From contig JAQXLY010000051.1 in the NCBI GenBank assembly GCA_029012365.1, positions 1 to 64,000 on the forward strand: DNA of 64,000 nt, given 5' to 3'. The notes beneath the pieces are model-generated. The model worked only from the letters and a program-made list of their open reading frames with translations, searched no databases and had not been told where the DNA came from. Origin of the DNA: Lachnospiraceae bacterium (GTDB lineage: Bacteria; Bacillota; Clostridia; Lachnospirales; Lachnospiraceae). The position numbers and the translations under genes were made by a program. This document shows, piece by piece, positions 45,601-54,570 of this stretch. The stretch's first letter is position 1. Every line of letters starts with the position of its first letter.

Positions 45601-46418
45601 AAACAATCTATGCCCATAATGATATGGAGAAGGAAGTAAAGGAAAGACGGTTAATCCGCAGCGAGGTTCTGACAAGAGCCTATCAGGAGTACGACAGTGT
45701 TGCGGTAGTAACGGAGGACATTAAGTATATTGCGGAGCGGATTGCGGAAAAGCTTCCTTACCGTGTTGACAGAAAGGCTCATGTGACGGTAGCGAAAAAT
45801 GTAATAGATTATGAGCGGGTACTGAGGCTTTCCGAAGAGGAGCTTGTATTAGATCCGACAACGCAGATTAATGTATCCTTTTCCCGTTTGCGGGAAATTC
45901 TTGAAAGCGATGCGGTAAAGTTTATCAATGTGGGACGTTTTTCACCGGAAAAGGGACATGAGAGACTGTTAAATGCATTTGAAAGAATCCACGGGGAAAA
46001 TCCGGACACATATCTGTTTATCGTCGGAAGCAGAGGAGCACTTTACGGAGAAACGCTCCGAAAAGCACAGGAGCTGAAAAGCTATGACCATATTGTTATA
46101 ATTTTGCATATGTCGAATCCGTTTGCATTGCTAAAGCAGTGTGATTACTTTATTTTCTCGTCCCTTTATGAAGGCTTCGGTCTGGTACTGGCGGAAGCGG
46201 ACATTCTGGGAGTCCGTTGTGTTTCTACGGATATTGACGGCCCGCGCCTCTTTATGCAGAAATACGGCGGGACTCTGGTCGAGGACAGTGAGCAGGGGGT
46301 TTATGACGGTATGCGGATGTGCTTAGACGGAAAAATTACCGATACGCTTTCTGTAGATTATGCGGAATATAACAAAGAAGCGGTTGCCCAGTTCGAGGAA
46401 ATCGCCGCAATGGAATAG
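42660..46418 (+). CDS. Three-module transferase: two glycerophosphotransferase domains plus GT4
   Basis: 1252 aa. A very basic amphipathic start (KNRKKRKAERRKRRLEK) precedes TagF-like domain 1 (about 40-420; QTWHGTPLKRLG, APTFREAD, LITDYSSVMFDF), TagF-like domain 2 (about 440-830; NTWHGTPLKTLGKR, LPTWRGTIG, LITDYSSVFFDYA) and a GT4 domain (about 850-1250; NVGRFSPEKGHERL, EGFGLVLAE). All three active-site sets look complete. Domains 2 and 3 parallel the upstream 821-aa protein, so the locus grew by tandem duplication plus gain of domain 1. Probably makes the repeating unit of a glycerol-phosphate/sugar cell-wall polymer at the inner membrane face. Confidence 0.88.
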   Translation: MSFWKNRKKRKAERRKRRLEKMGFWWKYYRFTDRMRGRFRYAKKCMMCPIDPNLIVFESYQGKYHSCSPKAIFEEMLNDPAYAGYRFVWSFTNARKHKYLTRNKRVTLVKRGTAKYYEVMATAKYRITNSTNPVTVPVRKGQIYIQTWHGTPLKRLGLDIVRDGNAAQSLKEIHALYRREATQFDYLISPSAYTTEKLSSAFGLTPEEQKRKIVELGYPRNVALFTYTPETVAELKEFYGIPEGKKVILYAPTFREADYRYGKGFSYQIALDVERLRERFGETACVLMRTHYLANAQFDYEKYEGFLIKVTGVADINRLYIISDLLITDYSSVMFDFSILRRPMIFYMYDQEQYRGELRDFYIEPDILPGPIVSTQEELEDEIERALSGSFVCDERYEAFCKRFTYLDDACAAKRVLAATIVPQPKALPVPARLLRYRKRQKRIAEYKRIKKKIANGILKQKRYPHYLEKPLKEKAILLESQHGKAMDGNIFALLSELAKGTDYKEYSLYLTAAKGKSAAYKKRLRSLGMGRVKVVQRASLRYFKVLATAKYLINDNTFIYNFVKREGQVYLNTWHGTPLKTLGKRIKSEAHAIGNTQKNFLASDYLLYPNEFTMKHMVEDYMLENIGTSEIWLAGYPRNAIFFDKESREQVRKKYSLDGKKVYAFLPTWRGTIGKVSGNAQVQQLVEYLTELDSELPEDYVLYVKLHTVSNAELTVEEFSHIRLFPEDCETYEFLNATDGLITDYSSVFFDYAVTRRKIILFTYDEEEYEAARGFYFPLSELPFPQAKTSEELLHFMKAEKAYDDTEFLQTFCAYERPDVSAAICRKLLFGGEEGIKVCALPDNGKRNVVIFGGALHENGITTSLFNLLSQIDKDKYNYTILYKMEDMKKHPKVLERIPEEVHTLGFSNGISIGIMDSVLYKLWTKKGFVPYRIMEPILDKMAKRDAARIFTGCKIDKLIHFSGYSNDLTTIFRGLSCNKTIYAHNDMEKEVKERRLIRSEVLTRAYQEYDSVAVVTEDIKYIAERIAEKLPYRVDRKAHVTVAKNVIDYERVLRLSEEELVLDPTTQINVSFSRLREILESDAVKFINVGRFSPEKGHERLLNAFERIHGENPDTYLFIVGSRGALYGETLRKAQELKSYDHIVIILHMSNPFALLKQCDYFIFSSLYEGFGLVLAEADILGVRCVSTDIDGPRLFMQKYGGTLVEDSEQGVYDGMRMCLDGKITDTLSVDYAEYNKEAVAQFEEIAAME

Positions 46419-46430
46419 GAGGAATCTGAG

Positions 46431-46823
46431 ATGAAAAAAGTCATTACCTATGGGACGTATGACCTGCTGCATGTAGGGCACATTAATTTGCTGCGCCGTG
46501 CAAAGGAGCTTGGAGATTATCTGATTGTAGTGCTGTCAACCGATGAGTTCAATGCGGTTAAGCATAAGACGGCATATCATCCTTATGAGGCGAGAAAGAC
46601 GATTCTGGAAGCAATCCGCTATGTGGACGAGGTAATTCCGGAATACAACTGGGAACAGAAAATTAAGGATGTGGTTGATAATCAGGTGGATGTATTTGTT
46701 ATGGGAGATGACTGGAAAGGGCAGTTCGACTTCTTAAAGGATTACTGTGAGGTAGTTTATCTGCCTCGTACCGAAGGAATTTCCACAACAAAAATCAAAA
46801 ACGATTTAAATGCAGGTAAGTAA
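46431..46823 (+). CDS. tagD: Glycerol-3-phosphate cytidylyltransferase (TagD/TarD)
   Basis: 130 aa, full length. TYGTYDLLHVGHINLL carries the HxGH nucleotidyl-transfer motif, and RTEGISTTKIK carries the C-terminal (R/K)TEGISTT signature. It makes CDP-glycerol from CTP and glycerol 3-phosphate, the substrate of the two transferases upstream. ATG 46431 follows TAGGAGG, 12 bases after the preceding gene. Followed by a terminator-like hairpin. Confidence 0.95.
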   Translation: MKKVITYGTYDLLHVGHINLLRRAKELGDYLIVVLSTDEFNAVKHKTAYHPYEARKTILEAIRYVDEVIPEYNWEQKIKDVVDNQVDVFVMGDDWKGQFDFLKDYCEVVYLPRTEGISTTKIKNDLNAGK

Positions 46824-46832
46824 ATGCAGAAT

Positions 46833-46864
46833 GGGGCTGTCGCTAAGTGCGCGGCCTCTTTTTT
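46833..46864 (+). terminator. Terminator after tagD
   Basis: Imperfect GC-rich hairpin, GGGGCTGTCGC - TAAGT - GCGCGGCCTC, followed by TTTTTT. Confidence 0.65.
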
Positions 46865-46895
46865 ATGTACAATTTGAATACATGTATACAATCTG

Positions 46896-46924
46896 TTGAC
46901 AAATGAAAAAAGATGTCGTATAGT
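46896..46924 (+). promoter_or_regulatory. Sigma-A promoter of lysA
   Basis: Perfect TTGACA (46896-46901), 17-base spacer, TATAGT (46919-46924). The leader of about 90 bases is too short for a lysine riboswitch. Confidence 0.8.
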
Positions 46925-47021
46925 AATTGCGTAAAATAATTTGGGCGAAAAGGTGATAATCACCGTTGTTTCGTTATAATGCATATCAAGACACAAAAAG
47001 CGAGGGAAAGGAATAAAGAAT

Positions 47022-48287
47022 ATGAAGAAGCCGTTTGTAACAAAGGAACAGTTAGAAGAGATTGTGAAAAGTTATCCTACTCCGTTTCATTTGTATGATG
47101 AGAAGGGGATTCGTGAAAATGCCAGAAAGCTGAAAGCTGCGTTTGCGTGGAATAAGGGCTATAAGGAGTATTTTGCGGTAAAGGCAACACCGAATCCGTT
47201 TATTTTAAAAATATTGCAGGAGGAGGGATGCGGTACGGACTGCTCCTCACTGACCGAGCTTCTTATGTCGGAGACGTGCGGCATCACGGGAGAGGAGATT
47301 ATGTTTTCCTCCAATGAGACGCCTTCCGGGGAGTTCACAAAGGCGAAGGAGCTGGGTGCCATCATTAATCTGGATGATATTACCATGATTGACTTTTTGG
47401 AAAAGGAATGCGGTATTCCGGAGACAATCTGCTGCCGTTATAATCCGGGCGGTGTGTATGAGGTCAGCAACGGGATTATGGATAATCCGGGAGATGCAAA
47501 GTACGGTATGACAAAGGCACAGCTGATTGAGGCATTCGGTATTTTAAAGGAAAAGGGTGTGAAGCGTTTCGGCATTCATTCTTTCCTTGTAAGCAATACC
47601 GTTACCAATGATTATTATCCGGCACTGGCAAGGACTTTGTTTGAGCTTGCGGTTGAGGTGAAGGAGGCAACGGGGATTGCGGTAGCCTTTATCAACCTTT
47701 CCGGTGGTGTGGGCATTCCGTATCGCCCCGAACAGAAGGCAAATGATATTATGATTATCGGTGAGGGAGTACACAGGGCATTTGAAGAAATTCTGGTGCC
47801 GAACGGTATGGGGGATGTTTCCATTTTTACCGAGCTTGGCCGTTTTATGCTGGCTCCTTACGGCTGCCTTGTGACAAAAGCCATTCATGAGAAGCATATT
47901 TACAAGGAGTACATCGGCGTAGATGCCTGTGCGGTAAACCTGATGCGTCCGGCTATGTACGGTGCGTATCATCATATTACGGTCGCCGGTAAGGAAGATG
48001 CCGAGGCGGATCATGTATATGATGTGGTAGGTTCTCTTTGTGAAAATAACGATAAGTTTGCCGTGGACAGAAAATTGCCTGAGATTGAAATGGGAGATTT
48101 ACTTGTGATTCATGATACCGGAGCCCATGGGTTTGCAATGGGATATAACTACAACGGAAAGCTGAAATCCGCCGAGCTTCTCCTTAGGGAAGACGGTACG
48201 GTACAGATGATCCGCCGCGCCGAGACACCGCAGGACTATTTCGCTACACTTGATTTTTCAAAGCTTTCTTCTGATAAAAATATTTAA
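47022..48287 (+). CDS. lysA: Diaminopimelate decarboxylase (fold-type III PLP enzyme)
   Basis: 421 aa. PLP-binding Lys in YFAVKATPNPFIL, the GGVGIPY phosphate-binding loop, TELGRFMLAPYG, and CENNDKFA with the active-site Cys contributed across the dimer. It decarboxylates meso-diaminopimelate to lysine, the last step of lysine synthesis. The CENND variant (usually CESGD/CEPGD) and the missing G in the loop (LSGGVG) make a related decarboxylase possible, but the length and motif order fit LysA. Own promoter and terminator. Confidence 0.85.
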   Translation: MKKPFVTKEQLEEIVKSYPTPFHLYDEKGIRENARKLKAAFAWNKGYKEYFAVKATPNPFILKILQEEGCGTDCSSLTELLMSETCGITGEEIMFSSNETPSGEFTKAKELGAIINLDDITMIDFLEKECGIPETICCRYNPGGVYEVSNGIMDNPGDAKYGMTKAQLIEAFGILKEKGVKRFGIHSFLVSNTVTNDYYPALARTLFELAVEVKEATGIAVAFINLSGGVGIPYRPEQKANDIMIIGEGVHRAFEEILVPNGMGDVSIFTELGRFMLAPYGCLVTKAIHEKHIYKEYIGVDACAVNLMRPAMYGAYHHITVAGKEDAEADHVYDVVGSLCENNDKFAVDRKLPEIEMGDLLVIHDTGAHGFAMGYNYNGKLKSAELLLREDGTVQMIRRAETPQDYFATLDFSKLSSDKNI

Positions 48288-48296
48288 AAAACCTCT

Positions 48297-48323
48297 TAAG
48301 GTTTTGGGAGACTCTGCCGATAT
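48297..48323 (+). promoter_or_regulatory. Sigma-28 promoter of the flgM operon
   Basis: TAAGGTTT (48297-48304), 11 bases, GCCGATAT (48316-48323). The -35 box overlaps the hairpin AAAACCT-CTTA-AGGTTTT that should terminate lysA (48288-48304). Confidence 0.85.
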
Positions 48324-48368
48324 AGTTTACAGAAGCAATAAAATAAGCCTTGGACAGGTGGTGGTAAT

Positions 48369-48635
48369 ATGCGTATTGATGCGATTAACAGAGTAAGTCA
48401 GCTATATCAGGCAAACAGCACAAAGAAAGTAGCAAAGACAAGTGCTGCGGAGAAGTACGACAGCGTACAGATTTCCCAGATGGGAAAGGATTACCAGGTG
48501 GCAAAGGCCGCAGTTGCGGCAACGCCGGATGTCAGAACCGATTTGGTGAATGATATCAAGAGCAGGATGCAGAACGGCACATATGATGTATCCATGGAGA
48601 TGCTTGCGGATAAGCTGATGGCAGGAGACTTCTAA
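48369..48635 (+). CDS. flgM: Anti-sigma-28 factor FlgM
   Basis: 88 aa. N-terminal MRIDAINRVSQLYQ and C-terminal DVRTDLVNDIKSRMQNGTYD with MLADKLM are the conserved sigma-28-binding helices of FlgM. It holds the flagellar sigma factor until hook completion, then is exported. Start ATG 48369 after ACAGGTGG. First gene of the late flagellar cluster, behind a sigma-28 promoter, so it is in a feedback loop with its target. Confidence 0.92.
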   Translation: MRIDAINRVSQLYQANSTKKVAKTSAAEKYDSVQISQMGKDYQVAKAAVAATPDVRTDLVNDIKSRMQNGTYDVSMEMLADKLMAGDF

Positions 48636-48652
48636 GAGAGAGAGGGATAGCT

Positions 48653-49165
48653 TTGGCGAGCTTGATGGAGGAATTGATTTCCACGCTTTCGCAGGAGAAG
48701 GATTTATATGTCGCTCTCCTGCCGATTGCCGAGGAAAAGACAAAGGCAATTGTAGCGAATGATCTGGAGCGGCTGCAGGAAATTACGGACAGAGAGCAGG
48801 AAGCGGTCGGACGTGTAAATGCACTGGAGCGTAAGAGAAATGAAGTAATCAACAACATGGGTATTGTACTGGGAAGAAAACCTCGGGAGCTCACGCTCAC
48901 GGAGCTTATCCGTGTGACGGAAAAGCAGCCGAAGGACAGGGAAATGTTATCCGGGTTAAAGGATGAGCTCGGACATGCGGTAAAAAGGCTGGCAGATCTG
49001 AATGAGCGGAATCAGGTGCTGATACAGCACTCATTGGAAATGATTGAATTTAATATGAATTTAGTTCAAAGTACAAGGATGGTACAGGGAAATAATTATA
49101 CGAAGAGCGCCGGTGAGTCGGAACTGGGTGCTTCGCAGACAGGGATGTTTGATGCGAAACAGTAA
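48653..49165 (+). CDS. flgN: FlgN-family flagellar export chaperone
   Basis: 170 aa from TTG 48653, with GAGAGGG upstream. All-helical, with LMEELISTLSQEKDLYVALLPIAE-type N-terminal and NERNQVLIQHSLEMIEFNMN-type C-terminal helices of FlgN, and no membrane segment. It is the chaperone for the hook-filament junction proteins FlgK and FlgL encoded directly downstream. Starts 17 bases after flgM. Confidence 0.85.
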   Translation: MASLMEELISTLSQEKDLYVALLPIAEEKTKAIVANDLERLQEITDREQEAVGRVNALERKRNEVINNMGIVLGRKPRELTLTELIRVTEKQPKDREMLSGLKDELGHAVKRLADLNERNQVLIQHSLEMIEFNMNLVQSTRMVQGNNYTKSAGESELGASQTGMFDAKQ

Positions 49166-49236
49166 ACGCAGAGAACAGGCCCTGTCTTTCTTTTTTAAGC
49201 GGCAGGAAAAATGAAACACGAAAGGAGGCATCGCCA

Positions 49237-50991
49237 ATGGGACTTATGGATGCACTTTATCTGGGCGTATCCGGTCTGAAAACAAGCCAGAATGCCATGA
49301 ATACTACGGCACATAATATTGCAAATGCAGAGACACCGGGCTTCGTCAGACAACAGACGGTGCTGACTGATTTCGGGTACAATAATATCGGTGGAAACAA
49401 GATATCTACATGGCAGAAGGGTATGGGTGTAGATACCCAGGTAGTAAGGCAGGTCCGCGACCGCTTTCTGGATCAGTCGTATAGACGTGAGAGCGGGAGG
49501 CAGGGCTTTTACCAGGTACAGTATGAGGCTGCCTTTGAAATGCAGGAGGTAATGGGAGAGTTAGAGGGAGTGCAGTTCCAAAATTCCATTGAGGATTTCT
49601 GGGTGGCATTGCAGGAGCTTGCAAAGGAGCCGGACAGTATCGTAACCCGTGCAACATTAATCCAGTGCGGAGTGAATTTTATACAGCATGCGGAAAATAT
49701 TTATGAACAGATTCAAACCTATCAGATTGATTTAAATACACAGATACGTGAAAAGGTAGACCGGATTAACGAAATCGGTGATGAGATAAAAGAATTAAAC
49801 AGTAAGATTTCGTTTTATGAGTGTACCGGAAGAGAAAAAGCGAATGATTTACGTGATACAAGAAATCTTCTATTGGATGAGCTTGGGGGACTAATCGACA
49901 TTACTTATGAAGAACAGTCGGACGGAAGTGTGTCCATTCGCGCGGAGGAGGTTCCGTTCCTTTTAGAAGATCATGTATTTTACATGGATACAAAGTATAT
50001 CTCGGAGGATTCCGAAATGCTGGTGCCGTACTGGCCGGCATTCGGCAATGCGGAGGTTTTCAGCTTTGACCGCTCGCCTAATCCGGTAGACGATACGGAT
50101 ATCGGCTCATTAAAAGGCATTATTCTTGCAAGAGGCCGTAAGGCGGGAAAATTTACGGATATTCCGATGAAGCCGGAGCGGGCTGATTTTCAGGATGACC
50201 CGTCCTATGAGGAGGCACTGGCACAGTTTTCCATTGCTGCGAAGCAGTATAACAAGGAAATTAACGATTCCGTGATTATGGCAACACAGGCACAGTTTGA
50301 CCAGCTGATTCACGGAATTGTAACAACAATAAATGACATTCTCTGTCCGAATAAAGAGATTATGCTGGAGAACGGAGAAACTATTCTGGTTCTTGATACC
50401 GATAAGGCTTCCGTAGGTATGGACAAGGATAAGACGATGGGAACGGAGCTGTTTTCCAGAAAGTCCATGGAACGGTATCAGGAGCTTAAAGAAGTAACAT
50501 TGGCAGACGGCAGCAAGGAATGGGTTTACATTTACAATGCTGAGGACGCAACAAACAATTATTCCCTGTATACTTTGGGGGAAATTGAGATTAATCCCGA
50601 AATTTTGAAGGACCGTTCCAAGCTTCCGTTGTCCAAAAATACAAATACGGGTGATTTTGATATTGATGTGGCGGAAAAGCTTCTGACAGCATGGCAGGAG
50701 GATTTTGCCACGTTGAATCCGAATGAGTTAAGCTATAACAATTTTAATAATTATTATACTGCACTGATAGGAGAGCTCGGCACCCGCGGGGAAAAATACC
50801 AGACATTATCGGAAACGCAGGAGTCTATGGTAAACAGCATCGATAATGAACGACATAAGGTGATGTCGGTATCCACGGACGAGGAATTAACACATCTGAT
50901 TAAGTATCAGCATGCGTATAATGCGGCTGCGAGATATGTAAACGTAGTCAGCGAGATGCTGGATCATATACTTAGTACACTCGGAGTATAG
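49237..50991 (+). CDS. flgK: Flagellar hook-associated protein 1, first copy (FlgK)
   Basis: 584 aa. N-terminal rod/hook motif (GVSGLKTSQNAMNTTAHNIA, then NAETPGF) and C-terminal D0 helix (ELTHLIKYQHAYNAAARYV) are the FlgK signatures. It forms the hook-filament junction. ATG 49237 follows AAAGGAGG. Shares the ends and overall order of segments with the second FlgK downstream, but the middle domains have diverged. One of two flgK genes in tandem, an arrangement expected in some motile Lachnospiraceae. Confidence 0.92.
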   Translation: MGLMDALYLGVSGLKTSQNAMNTTAHNIANAETPGFVRQQTVLTDFGYNNIGGNKISTWQKGMGVDTQVVRQVRDRFLDQSYRRESGRQGFYQVQYEAAFEMQEVMGELEGVQFQNSIEDFWVALQELAKEPDSIVTRATLIQCGVNFIQHAENIYEQIQTYQIDLNTQIREKVDRINEIGDEIKELNSKISFYECTGREKANDLRDTRNLLLDELGGLIDITYEEQSDGSVSIRAEEVPFLLEDHVFYMDTKYISEDSEMLVPYWPAFGNAEVFSFDRSPNPVDDTDIGSLKGIILARGRKAGKFTDIPMKPERADFQDDPSYEEALAQFSIAAKQYNKEINDSVIMATQAQFDQLIHGIVTTINDILCPNKEIMLENGETILVLDTDKASVGMDKDKTMGTELFSRKSMERYQELKEVTLADGSKEWVYIYNAEDATNNYSLYTLGEIEINPEILKDRSKLPLSKNTNTGDFDIDVAEKLLTAWQEDFATLNPNELSYNNFNNYYTALIGELGTRGEKYQTLSETQESMVNSIDNERHKVMSVSTDEELTHLIKYQHAYNAAARYVNVVSEMLDHILSTLGV

Positions 50992-51037
50992 TGATTTGAC
51001 AGGCAGCGGTATGGCAGAAGGAAAGGAAGTGTGAAGG

Positions 51038-52882
51038 ATGGCATCTACATTTTTTGGACTTGACATCGGAAAGTCGGGACTTTTTACCGCACAGAGCGGT
51101 CTCAATACGACTGCACATAATATTGCAAATGTGGAAACAAAGGGCTTTACAAGACAGGTGATAGAGCAGAGGGCGGCGAATGCCTTACGTGCAAACGGCA
51201 GACACGGTATGATAGGAACAGGTGTGGATGTGGGCTCTATCACGCAGACGAGAAGTGAGTATTATGATGAGAAGTATAGAAATAACAATTCGGTTTACGG
51301 AGGATATTCCACGAAGTCGAATTATATGTCCCAGATACAGTCTTATTTAAACGAGATACAGTTAAAGGGTTTTACCACTACCTTTGATGAAATGTATGAT
51401 ACCATTCAGGAGCTGGAAAAGGACCCGGCGAACCTTACGGTAAGAACGCAGGTGACCAATGTGGCACAAAGCTTTTGTGAATATTTTAATTCACTTTACA
51501 CGAATCTGCAGGCAGTTCAGGAGGATTGTAATTTTGAGATTAAGAATCAGGTAAACCGTGTCAATGCCATGGCAGCAGAGATCGCATCCCTGACAAAGCA
51601 GATTAACACCGTGGAAATCGGCGGCAGTAATGCAAATGACCTGCGAGACCAGAGAAATCTTCTGGTAGATGAGCTCTCCGAAATTATTAATGTATCTGTG
51701 GAAGAGGTGCCGGACGGTTCCGTGGGACTGAAGAGCTATGTGGTAAAGGTGGACGGGCAGACACTGGTAGACACATATGAAACTCATCGGCTGGATGTGG
51801 TTCCGAGGGAGAATAAGCAAAACCAGACCGATGTGGACGGACTCTATGATGTGGTATGGGACAACGGACAACAGTTTAATCCTTATGCCTACACACAGAG
51901 TGGGAGTATCAAGGCTTTGTTTGAAGTACGTGACGGTAATAATGCGGATAATCTGCGCGGAACCGTTACCGCATATGTGGGAATGTATTCGGTGACGATG
52001 AAGAATGCAAGCGTGAATGAGGAAGCGAAGCTTAACATTCCGGAAAGCGGCGAGATTACCGTAGGCACGGTAAAATATGAATATGAGTCGTTTGAGGTCA
52101 CGATTGATGAAACTACCGGGAAGTATACATACGAATTTTTCCTGAAGGAACCGGTAAGAGCCTATGCGGAGGATGAGATATCCGGCGTCGGTCTTACGGT
52201 GGACTATAAGGGAGTTCCGTACTATATGGCGCAAATGAATGAATTTCTGCGTACTTATGCGAAGAAATTCAATGAGATACATAAATCGGGCGTTGATTTG
52301 AACGGAGAGGCAGGCCTTGATTTCTTCGTAGGGACGAATAAGGTGAGCGGAGAAGAGTACCGGTTCGGCGTGTTCGGAAAGGATGGAGGCACCGGATACG
52401 ACCCGTTCTCCTTTAACTCTCAGAGCGGACAGTTCTTCCCGGAAGACGGTTCTGTGGTGTACAGCTCTTATTATCATATTACGGCAGAGAACATCTGCGT
52501 GAACAACGAAATTCAGCATGATTCGAGCAAATTTGCGGCAGCATCGGAAATCGTAAACGGAGTAGGCAATTACGATAAGGCGCTTGCGCTTTTGGAGTTA
52601 AAAAAGGATACCTCTATGTTTAGACAGGGAAAGCCGGCGGCATTTTTGCAGACGCTTGTGGCAGAAGTGGGAATCGATACAAAGGCGGCCCTGAATTTTG
52701 CACAAAGCCAGAAAGATTTGGTGAATTCCATCGATAATCAGAGATTGTCGGTAGGCGGCGTGGATACGGAAGAGGAAGCGATGAATCTGATGCGTTATCA
52801 GCAGGCATACACGCTTTCGGCTAAAGTGATTTCCGTGATGAATGAGATTTATGACAAATTAATTAATTATATGGGTGCATAA
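51038..52882 (+). CDS. flgK: Flagellar hook-associated protein 1, second copy (FlgK)
   Basis: 614 aa. The N-terminus contains GKSGLFTAQSGLNTTAHNIA and NVETKGFTRQ, and the C-terminus EEAMNLMRYQQAYTLSAKVI. The middle contains NANDLRDQRNLLVDEL, also seen in copy 1 as KANDLRDTRNLLLDEL. The copies probably arose by duplication and now differ in the exposed domains. It might be a second junction protein or an alternative one. ATG 51038 follows AAGGAAG, 46 bases after copy 1. Confidence 0.9.
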   Translation: MASTFFGLDIGKSGLFTAQSGLNTTAHNIANVETKGFTRQVIEQRAANALRANGRHGMIGTGVDVGSITQTRSEYYDEKYRNNNSVYGGYSTKSNYMSQIQSYLNEIQLKGFTTTFDEMYDTIQELEKDPANLTVRTQVTNVAQSFCEYFNSLYTNLQAVQEDCNFEIKNQVNRVNAMAAEIASLTKQINTVEIGGSNANDLRDQRNLLVDELSEIINVSVEEVPDGSVGLKSYVVKVDGQTLVDTYETHRLDVVPRENKQNQTDVDGLYDVVWDNGQQFNPYAYTQSGSIKALFEVRDGNNADNLRGTVTAYVGMYSVTMKNASVNEEAKLNIPESGEITVGTVKYEYESFEVTIDETTGKYTYEFFLKEPVRAYAEDEISGVGLTVDYKGVPYYMAQMNEFLRTYAKKFNEIHKSGVDLNGEAGLDFFVGTNKVSGEEYRFGVFGKDGGTGYDPFSFNSQSGQFFPEDGSVVYSSYYHITAENICVNNEIQHDSSKFAAASEIVNGVGNYDKALALLELKKDTSMFRQGKPAAFLQTLVAEVGIDTKAALNFAQSQKDLVNSIDNQRLSVGGVDTEEEAMNLMRYQQAYTLSAKVISVMNEIYDKLINYMGA

Positions 52883-52969
52883 ATGAGAAAATGATGCCGA
52901 TATAAATAACATATGAAAGGTTAGATAAATCTGCGGAATCAGTCCGCAGGAGAAAGGGAGGTAGATGCG

Positions 52970-54499
52970 ATGCGGATTACAAATAAAATGATGACAAATA
53001 ATGTTCTGTATAACATCAATAATAATAAGAACCTGCTTTCTACTCTGGAAAATCAGTATTCTACGGGAAAGAAGATACAAAAGCCTTCGGATGACCCGAT
53101 TATTGCGGTACGTGCACTGAAACTGAGAACCAATCTCTCCGAGATTACCCAGTATGTTGAAAAAAATATTCCGGACGCGCTTTCATGGATGGATACGACG
53201 GAAAGCTCGCTTAGCGTGGTAAACGAAATTCTGCGTCAGATGAATACCTATTGTAACCAGGGTGCAAACGACCCGCTGACGGCGAAGGACCGTAACAGCA
53301 TTGTGACCAATCTGGAGCAGTTAAAAAAGCAGATTTATCAGGAAGGAAACAGTAATTATGCGGGGCGTTATGTGTTTTCCGGCTATAAGACGGATACACC
53401 GCTTGTATTTGATGAACCGACAAAGGAGTATACATACGAAATTACGGAGCCGCTTTGCGGTGATGACATCAATGCAGAGTTTAAAATTGTAAATAGTGTT
53501 GATATTAACGCTTTTGATAAGGATAACCCCGGAGTGTTTGATAAAACGATGCCGAATCAGATACAGATATACCGTATGAGACTCGGTTACGGAGATTTGG
53601 AACCGGGGGCTACACTTCTGTATACGGATGGCAGTACTGATGCGGATGGCTATTTTGTGAAGACGGCGCTTCCGATTAATGAAGTTGCACTGACGGACCC
53701 TGCGGCGTATGAACCGGCAGATGATGATATTCATTTCATTAAAGAGACCGGAGAACTGATTTTCGGAAAAGCAGCATATGAAAAGGTACGAAAGTCGGAG
53801 CATATTGATGTTACTTACACAAAGAAGGACTTTGATACAAACGATTTGCGGCCGGAGCACTATTTTAACTGTACAAAAACATTGGAGGACGGAACCGAAA
53901 CGATTCATTTCGAGAAAGAGGATTTGAATTATAACGTAACAGAAAACAGGAAAGAAAAGAAGGGGCAGGAGATACAATACGAAGTAAACTTTAATCAGAA
54001 GCTTACGATTAACACACAGGGGGACGAGGCATTTACCCATGATATCGGCCGGGCGATTGATGATATTATTAATGCGGTAACCGATGTTTCGGAAACCGAG
54101 GAAAAGATGGCAGAAGTAGATAAAATGTTAGAGGACACGAATCTTACATCGGAGCAGAGAAAGGCACTGGAGGGAATTAAGGAGCAGCTGACCTCGGAGT
54201 TTACGCTCCGGACCGACATAATGCAGGCGGCATTTGCGGGAGGACTTACGGATACGGTTGAAATGCAGGATAAAGTAAATGTTGCCATGTCGGATTTGGG
54301 AGGACGCTATAATCGTCTGCTTCTGACGGAAAGCAGGCTGAATGACCAGCAGGTTGATTTCGAAGATTTGCTTTCCTCCAATGAAGATGTGGATTTGGTA
54401 GATACCATTATTAAATATACATCGGCAGAGACGATTTACAATTCCTCTTTGTCGGCGGCATCGAAGCTGGTACAGTCTTCCTTGCTGGATTTCTTATAA
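52970..54499 (+). CDS. flgL: Flagellar hook-associated protein 3 (FlgL)
   Basis: 509 aa. Flagellin-like N-terminus (MRITNKMMTNNVLYNINNNK, then YSTGKKIQKPSDDP) and C-terminal helix (VDLVDTIIKYTSAETIYNSS). It joins FlgK to the filament. Longer than the usual ~300-residue FlgL, owing to an extra central domain of about 200 residues. ATG 52970 follows GGGAGG. An 87-base gap precedes it. Confidence 0.92.
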   Translation: MRITNKMMTNNVLYNINNNKNLLSTLENQYSTGKKIQKPSDDPIIAVRALKLRTNLSEITQYVEKNIPDALSWMDTTESSLSVVNEILRQMNTYCNQGANDPLTAKDRNSIVTNLEQLKKQIYQEGNSNYAGRYVFSGYKTDTPLVFDEPTKEYTYEITEPLCGDDINAEFKIVNSVDINAFDKDNPGVFDKTMPNQIQIYRMRLGYGDLEPGATLLYTDGSTDADGYFVKTALPINEVALTDPAAYEPADDDIHFIKETGELIFGKAAYEKVRKSEHIDVTYTKKDFDTNDLRPEHYFNCTKTLEDGTETIHFEKEDLNYNVTENRKEKKGQEIQYEVNFNQKLTINTQGDEAFTHDIGRAIDDIINAVTDVSETEEKMAEVDKMLEDTNLTSEQRKALEGIKEQLTSEFTLRTDIMQAAFAGGLTDTVEMQDKVNVAMSDLGGRYNRLLLTESRLNDQQVDFEDLLSSNEDVDLVDTIIKYTSAETIYNSSLSAASKLVQSSLLDFL

Positions 54500-54570
54500 A
54501 CAGCTTTCTGTTTTAAGAGGATAGTTACAAGGTAAAACAAAACCGGGAAAAAAGAAAAGGAGAGGCGGCT

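Noticed and set aside
46925-47021. Lysine riboswitch before lysA
   Set aside because: The leader is about 90 bases, and no conserved L-box sequence or long structure is visible.
51491-52519. 342-aa minus-strand ORF inside the second flgK
   Set aside because: Antisense shadow; the plus strand encodes clear FlgK motifs throughout.
52880-52903. Sigma-28 promoter before flgL
   Set aside because: GCCGATAT is present at 52896-52903 but TAAA lies only 12 bases upstream instead of 15, and the expected -35 position does not match.
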